Source of the DNA: Bacteroidales bacterium
GTDB taxonomy: Bacteria; Bacteroidota; Bacteroidia; Bacteroidales; UBA932
Assembly: GCA_013335275.1 (NCBI GenBank)
Contig: JAAXVX010000024.1
Coordinates: forward strand, 1 to 10,701
Direction: 5' to 3'
DNA: 10,701 bases
Positions within the stretch are counted from its first letter, which is position 1. Each line of letters begins with the position of its first letter. Made by a program: the position numbers and the translations under genes. The notes under the pieces were generated by a model. The model did not search any database. It saw only the letters and a program-made list of their open reading frames with translations, and was not told where the DNA came from. Positions 6,507 through 10,701 of this stretch are shown piece by piece.

Positions 6507-8420
6507 ATGTCAAAAGAAGTAAAAGAATTGGAACAGGACGATCAGATCGTGATTGTCAACAAGGCTGACGAAAAACTGGAATCATTTATCGAAGATGATG
6601 GTATTTCTGTAAGCGAAGTAATTAAAAAGAAAAAAAGCAATGTTTCCGTAGCAGTTGACAAATTCGACTGGGATGCATTTGAGAAAGAGGATGTTTATGA
6701 TACCGAAAAATCGGTTATCGAAGGCCTTTACGACCAAACACTTTCAAAAGTTAGTGAAAATGAAGTAGTAGAAGGTACTGTTGTTTCTATCAACAAAAGA
6801 GAAGTTATTGTCAATATTGGTTACAAAAGCGAAGGTGTAATCAGTATTAATGAATTCCGCTACAACCCCGAACTGGCTCCCGGAGACAAAGTTGAGGTAT
6901 ATGTAGAGAATGCGGAAGACAAAAAAGGTCAGCTGATTCTTTCGCACAAGAAAGCACGCTCGCTCCGTTCTTGGGACAGGGTAAACGAGGCATTCGACAA
7001 AGATGAAATTGTTAAGGGTTATATCAAGTGCAGGACCAAAGGCGGTATGATTGTGGATGTATTCGGAATTGAAGCATTCCTTCCAGGTTCGCAGATTGAT
7101 GTTAAACCTATTCGTGATTACGATATATTTGTCAACAAAACTATGGAATTCAAAATCGTTAAGATTAACCATGAATTCCGCAACGTTGTTGTTTCTCACA
7201 AAGCTCTTATTGAAGCCGAACTTGAAGCTCAGAAAGCTGATATTATCGGTAAACTCGAAAAAGGACAAATACTTGAAGGTATTGTTAAGAACATCACATC
7301 GTACGGTGTATTCATTGACCTTGGCGGTGTAGACGGTCTTATCCACATTACTGACCTCTCTTGGGGCAGGATCAACCATCCGGAAGAAGTTGTACAACTC
7401 GATCAGAAGATCAATGTTGTTATTCTGGATTTTGACGATACCAAGAAGAGAATCGCACTTGGTCTTAAACAACTTAGTTCACATCCTTGGGATGCACTTG
7501 ATGCAACTCTTCAGGTTGGCGATAAAGTTAAAGGCAAAGTTGTTGTTATTGCCGATTACGGTGCATTTATCGAAATTCAGCCCGGTGTTGAAGGTCTTAT
7601 CCACGTGTCAGAAATGTCATGGTCGCTCCACCTTCGCAGTGCACAGGATTTCCTTACTGTCGGAGACGAAGTTGAAGCAGTTATCCTTACTCTTGACAGG
7701 GATGAGAGAAAAATGTCACTTGGCATTAAACAACTTAAGAATGATCCTTGGGCAACAATTGCAGAAAAATATCCTGTTGGAACCAAATGCACAGCAACAG
7801 TGCGCAACTTTACAAACTTCGGAGTTTTTGTAGAACTCGAAGAGGGAGTAGATGGTCTGGTTCACATCAGCGATCTTTCATGGACCAAGAAAGTTAAACA
7901 CCCTTCAGAATTTACATCAGTTGGTGAAAAACTCGAGGTTGTTGTTCTTGAAGTAGATCAGGAAAACCGTCGTTTGAGCCTTGGACACAAACAACTTGAA
8001 GAAAACCCTTGGGATGTATTCGAAACAGTATTTGTTCCGGGTTCGGTTCATGAAGGCACTATCACTGCATTCGTAGATAAAGGCGCAAATGTAGCCCTTC
8101 AGTACGGTGTTGAAGGTTATGTAAGTTTGAGAAATCTTGTAAAAGAGGACGGAAATACTGCTAAAGTTGAGGAAAAACTTGATTTCAAGATTCTTGAGTT
8201 CAATAAATCGACTAAAAGAATTGTACTTTCTCACTCAAAGATTGCCGATGATGTAAAGAAGGAAGATGTTGTGAAAGAGAAAATTGAAGAGGGTGATACA
8301 ACTCAGAAAGCCGTTAAGAAACTTAAGGCAAACCTTGAAAAAACAACACTTGGCGATATCAGCGAACTTGCAGCTCTAAAGAGCGAAATGGAAAGCAAAG
8401 ATTTGGCTAACAACAAATAA
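6507..8420 (+). CDS. rpsA: 30S ribosomal protein S1
   Basis: RNA-binding ribosomal protein that helps the small subunit capture and unfold mRNA. The 637 residues hold six S1 (OB-fold) domains, at about 85-148, 166-232, 253-322, 338-409, 425-496 and 512-577. Domains 3-5 are the most canonical, each with a YGVFI- or FGVFV-like strand, a GLIH(I/V)S-like motif and the LG-KQL-PW ending; this ending recurs at exactly 87-residue spacing (K321, K408, K495). The first 80 residues form a charged, mostly acidic extension that includes a KFDWDAFEKEDVYD segment, a form I associate with Bacteroidota S1. The last 60 residues are a lysine/glutamate-rich tail. Codon use looks biased toward fewer codons than the neighbours, as expected for a highly expressed gene, and this produces long spurious frames on both strands. 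Its stop overlaps the rnz start. Confidence 0.98.
   Translation: MSKEVKELEQDDQIVIVNKADEKLESFIEDDGISVSEVIKKKKSNVSVAVDKFDWDAFEKEDVYDTEKSVIEGLYDQTLSKVSENEVVEGTVVSINKREVIVNIGYKSEGVISINEFRYNPELAPGDKVEVYVENAEDKKGQLILSHKKARSLRSWDRVNEAFDKDEIVKGYIKCRTKGGMIVDVFGIEAFLPGSQIDVKPIRDYDIFVNKTMEFKIVKINHEFRNVVVSHKALIEAELEAQKADIIGKLEKGQILEGIVKNITSYGVFIDLGGVDGLIHITDLSWGRINHPEEVVQLDQKINVVILDFDDTKKRIALGLKQLSSHPWDALDATLQVGDKVKGKVVVIADYGAFIEIQPGVEGLIHVSEMSWSLHLRSAQDFLTVGDEVEAVILTLDRDERKMSLGIKQLKNDPWATIAEKYPVGTKCTATVRNFTNFGVFVELEEGVDGLVHISDLSWTKKVKHPSEFTSVGEKLEVVVLEVDQENRRLSLGHKQLEENPWDVFETVFVPGSVHEGTITAFVDKGANVALQYGVEGYVSLRNLVKEDGNTAKVEEKLDFKILEFNKSTKRIVLSHSKIADDVKKEDVVKEKIEEGDTTQKAVKKLKANLEKTTLGDISELAALKSEMESKDLANNK
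7467..7997 (+). repeat. Internal repeat in rpsA from S1 domains 3-5
   Basis: The 9-mer AAACAACTT occurs at 7467, 7728 and 7989, exactly 261 bases (87 codons) apart, each followed by a CCTTGGG run coding for Pro-Trp. It marks the end of three successive S1 domains. This is the normal domain duplication of S1 seen at DNA level, kept similar by codon bias, and not a mobile or regulatory repeat. Confidence 0.75.
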
Positions 8421-9361
8421 TGAAATTCTCCCTAACAACTCTGGGCACAGCATCTGCTTTGCCCACAGTCAACAGGTTTCCAAGCGCTCATGTTCTCAAT
8501 GTTCATGAGCGTTTGTTCTTAATTGACTGTGGAGAGGGTTGTCAGATACAACTGAGAAAGTATGGATTTTCTTTTCTTAAAATACAGGAGATTTTTATCT
8601 CACATGTACACGGGGACCATATTTTCGGGATTTACGGACTTCTTTCAACGATGTCCATGCTCGGCCGCACGGCAGAGCTATTCATTTATGCTCCAAAGGT
8701 ATTTAAAGATATTCTCAAATCGTTTCTTAAGCATTTTGGCGACGGATTCAAATATAAAGTCACACATATTGTAATAAATGTGAAAAGCCCTGAATTGCTG
8801 TATGAAACTAAAAGTATTGAAATACTTGCTTTTCCTTTGAATCACAGGACAGACTGTTTCGGATTCCTTTTTCGTGAAAAGGCACCTTTGCGGAATGTCA
8901 TTAAATACATGATTGAGAAACATAATCTCACTCTCTTTGAAATTGCAAGGCTTAAAGAGGGCGCAAACGTCGAAAGAGAAGACGGCGAAATTTTAAAGAA
9001 CGAGGAACTGACATATATCCCGTTTGTTCCAAGATCATTTGCATACTGCAGCGATACTTCTCCTTTTACCGAGCTTCCGGAGTATGTAAAGGGAGTTGAC
9101 CTTCTTTATCATGAGGCAACATTTACAGAAGAGACAAAAGCTCTTGCAGAAACCACTATGCATTCAACTGCACTTCAGGCTGCTGAAACTGCTCTTAATG
9201 CCGGTGCAAAAAAACTTGTAATAGGGCATTTCTCTTCCCGCTACAGAGATGCCTCGGTTTTTCTGAATGAGGCACAAACCATCTTTCGGGAAACCTGCCT
9301 TGCCCAGGAAGGAAGAGAATTTGAGATTCCTGTTCTGCTTACTTCGGGCCACAATTCCTGA
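8420..9361 (+). CDS. rnz: Ribonuclease Z (tRNA 3' endonuclease)
   Basis: Zinc-dependent metallo-beta-lactamase-fold endonuclease that cuts the 3' trailer from tRNA precursors, mainly those without an encoded CCA. The 313 residues match the short bacterial form (about 307). Zinc ligands can be placed in the family pattern: H62, H64, D66 and H67 in SHVHGDH, H142 in LNHRTD, D212 in YCSDT and H270 in IGHFSSRY. HEATF (231-235) and MHSTALQAA are also typical. The stretch from about 155 to 190 corresponds to the flexible arm (exosite) that grips tRNA. The ATG at 8420 shares its A with the last base of the rpsA stop (TAATG), pointing to coupled translation. The S41 peptidase follows after 18 bases. 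Confidence 0.96.
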   Translation: MKFSLTTLGTASALPTVNRFPSAHVLNVHERLFLIDCGEGCQIQLRKYGFSFLKIQEIFISHVHGDHIFGIYGLLSTMSMLGRTAELFIYAPKVFKDILKSFLKHFGDGFKYKVTHIVINVKSPELLYETKSIEILAFPLNHRTDCFGFLFREKAPLRNVIKYMIEKHNLTLFEIARLKEGANVEREDGEILKNEELTYIPFVPRSFAYCSDTSPFTELPEYVKGVDLLYHEATFTEETKALAETTMHSTALQAAETALNAGAKKLVIGHFSSRYRDASVFLNEAQTIFRETCLAQEGREFEIPVLLTSGHNS

Positions 9362-9379
9362 CTATAATTACTATAAAAC

Positions 9380-10701
9380 ATGAGATTTAAAAATTATTTA
9401 TTGCCGCTTCTTGTTCTGATGCTTCTGTTTTCTGTTAAGATGTCAGCGCAAAAAGAGATAGAACTGAATAACCAGCTTAATAAATTCGGTCAGACTATTT
9501 TCTATATAAATCAATACTATCTGGACACCGTAAATAATGAAAAACTGATTGAAAAGGCAATTATTTCGGCTCTTGGACAACTGGATCCTCACTCGTCCTA
9601 TATTTCTGCCAGTGATGTAAAGTCAATGAATGAACCGCTTGAAGGTAATTTCGAAGGCGTTGGGATTGAATTCTCACTCGTACGCGATACGCTCACAGTT
9701 GTTAATCCAATTTCCGGAGGGCCGTGTGAAAGGGTGGGAGTTCGTGCAGGAGACAAGATTGTAGCGGTGAACGGAGAGAAAATTGCGTCTGTAGGTATTA
9801 CAAACGAAAAGGTTTTTAAATACCTGAGGGGAGAAAAAGGTACAAAAGTTATTTTAAGCATAGTAAGGAAGGGTTTTGGCGGCGAAATTACTTTTGAAGT
9901 TGTCCGGGATAAAATTCCAATTACCAGCATGGATGCGGCTTATGAAGTTGAGCCCGGAATACTGTATATAAAACTTAGCCGGTTTTCTGCAAATTCAAAT
10001 ATTGAGATAGAAAACGCAATAGCCGGTCTAAAGATAAAAGAGATAAAAGGAGTTATACTGGATCTCAGGGGCAACTCAGGCGGATACCTTGGAACAGCTA
10101 TGGAGATTGCCAATATGTTTCTGGAGAGTGGACAGACTATAGTTTATACAGAGGGCAGGAAAATGCCTAAAATGGAAGAACATTCCAATGGTAAGGGATT
10201 TTTCAGAAAGGGCCCGCTTGCTGTTTTAATAGACGAAGGGTCGGCATCTGCCAGTGAAATTGTGGCAGGAGCAATTCAGGACTGGGATCGCGGATATATT
10301 TTCGGAAGAAGGTCTTTTGGAAAAGGACTGGTGCAACAGATGCTGCCGCTACCGGACGGTTCACAGCTCAGGCTCACTATCGCCAGATACCATACTCCAT
10401 CCGGCAGAGTTATTCAATCCCCTTATCAGCCAGGAGATGCCGATAAATACTATAAGGCTATATACGAAAGATACTCTAAAGGCGAATACTTCAGCCGCGA
10501 CAGCATACATTTTCCCGATTCTCTCAAGTATAAAACGATGATTAAGGGAAGAACCGTATACGGCGGAGGCGGAATTATGCCCGATTTCTTTATTCCTGCG
10601 GATACTACAAAATATACCAACTATTATGGAAGCCTGCTCAGAAGAGGCATATTACTTGACTATATGAACGACCTGTCCGACTCTCAAAGGTTGCAGTGGC
10701 A
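9380..10701 (+). CDS. S41 family C-terminal processing peptidase (3' end outside the window)
   Basis: Exported serine protease of the CtpA/Prc type, acting in the periplasm on protein C-termini. The frame stays open to the window edge; 440 residues are visible, against about 530-570 that I expect for Bacteroidota members. Seen: a signal peptide (MRFKNYLLPLLVLMLLFSVKMSA, probably cut near residue 23), an N-terminal helical part with LDPHSSYIS (68-76), a PDZ domain at about 88-165 with GPCERVGVRAGDKIVAVNG, then the protease core with GVILDLRGNSGGYL (224-237). Catalytic residues can be placed by the CtpB pattern: S290 in GSASASE, K315 in FGKG and Q319 four residues later, all present. TPSGRVIQSPY and GGGGIMPDFF follow as in relatives. 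There is no Shine-Dalgarno or promoter between rnz and this gene, so it is probably part of the rpsA transcript. Confidence 0.95.
   Translation, partial: MRFKNYLLPLLVLMLLFSVKMSAQKEIELNNQLNKFGQTIFYINQYYLDTVNNEKLIEKAIISALGQLDPHSSYISASDVKSMNEPLEGNFEGVGIEFSLVRDTLTVVNPISGGPCERVGVRAGDKIVAVNGEKIASVGITNEKVFKYLRGEKGTKVILSIVRKGFGGEITFEVVRDKIPITSMDAAYEVEPGILYIKLSRFSANSNIEIENAIAGLKIKEIKGVILDLRGNSGGYLGTAMEIANMFLESGQTIVYTEGRKMPKMEEHSNGKGFFRKGPLAVLIDEGSASASEIVAGAIQDWDRGYIFGRRSFGKGLVQQMLPLPDGSQLRLTIARYHTPSGRVIQSPYQPGDADKYYKAIYERYSKGEYFSRDSIHFPDSLKYKTMIKGRTVYGGGGIMPDFFIPADTTKYTNYYGSLLRRGILLDYMNDLSDSQRLQW

Noticed and set aside
6744..7472. Open frame of 242 codons on the minus strand inside rpsA
   Set aside because: It is antisense to S1 domains 1-3, has a low-complexity Asn/Phe/Val-rich composition with no motif, and is explained by the strong codon bias of rpsA.
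7390..7833. Open frame of 147 codons on the plus strand in another frame of rpsA
   Set aside because: It lies wholly inside the S1 repeats, has the leucine/serine-rich make-up of a frame-shifted shadow, and resembles no family I know.
1..10701. Mobile element, phage, CRISPR, defence or biosynthetic cluster
   Set aside because: Every gene belongs to a known housekeeping or transport family, gene spacing is tight, and no terminal repeats, arrays or transposase-like frames are seen.

Overview
This window looks like an ordinary piece of chromosome from a member of the Bacteroidota, most likely Bacteroidales. Three things point there: promoters of the Bacteroidota type (TTTG, 19-20 bases, TAnnTTTG), weak or absent Shine-Dalgarno sequences before most genes, and a ribosomal protein S1 with a long acidic N-terminal extension ahead of six S1 domains. 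Base composition is moderately AT-rich and looks even throughout. I see no insertion sequence, phage gene, tRNA, rRNA or CRISPR array, and no gene-free stretch longer than 155 bases.

Left block, plus strand (1-5057): the 3' part of murQ (MurNAc-6-phosphate etherase), recR (recombinational repair), a sodium:solute symporter and mntP (manganese efflux) are packed with gaps of 1, 11 and 0 bases, so they are probably one operon. A candidate promoter overlapping the mntP stop codon leads into mqnA (chorismate dehydratase, first step of the futalosine route to menaquinone). After a 60-base gap with a small hairpin comes corA (magnesium/divalent cation channel).

Middle (5065-6506): a POT/PTR2-like major facilitator transporter lies on the minus strand, convergent with corA (7 bases between stops) and divergent from rpsA. 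The 155-base spacer holds two back-to-back promoters, one for each direction, both with near-consensus elements.

Right block, plus strand (6507-10701): rpsA (ribosomal protein S1) overlaps rnz (RNase Z, tRNA 3' maturation) by one base, and an exported S41 C-terminal processing peptidase with a PDZ domain begins 18 bases later and runs off the window. This block joins translation, tRNA maturation and envelope proteolysis in one likely transcript driven by the rpsA promoter.

I found no convincing novel system. The points most worth a second look are the divergent promoter pair, a 16-codon upstream ORF overlapping the rpsA start, the likely amino-sugar context of the symporter, the short 12-helix form of a POT transporter, and the futalosine-pathway marker.
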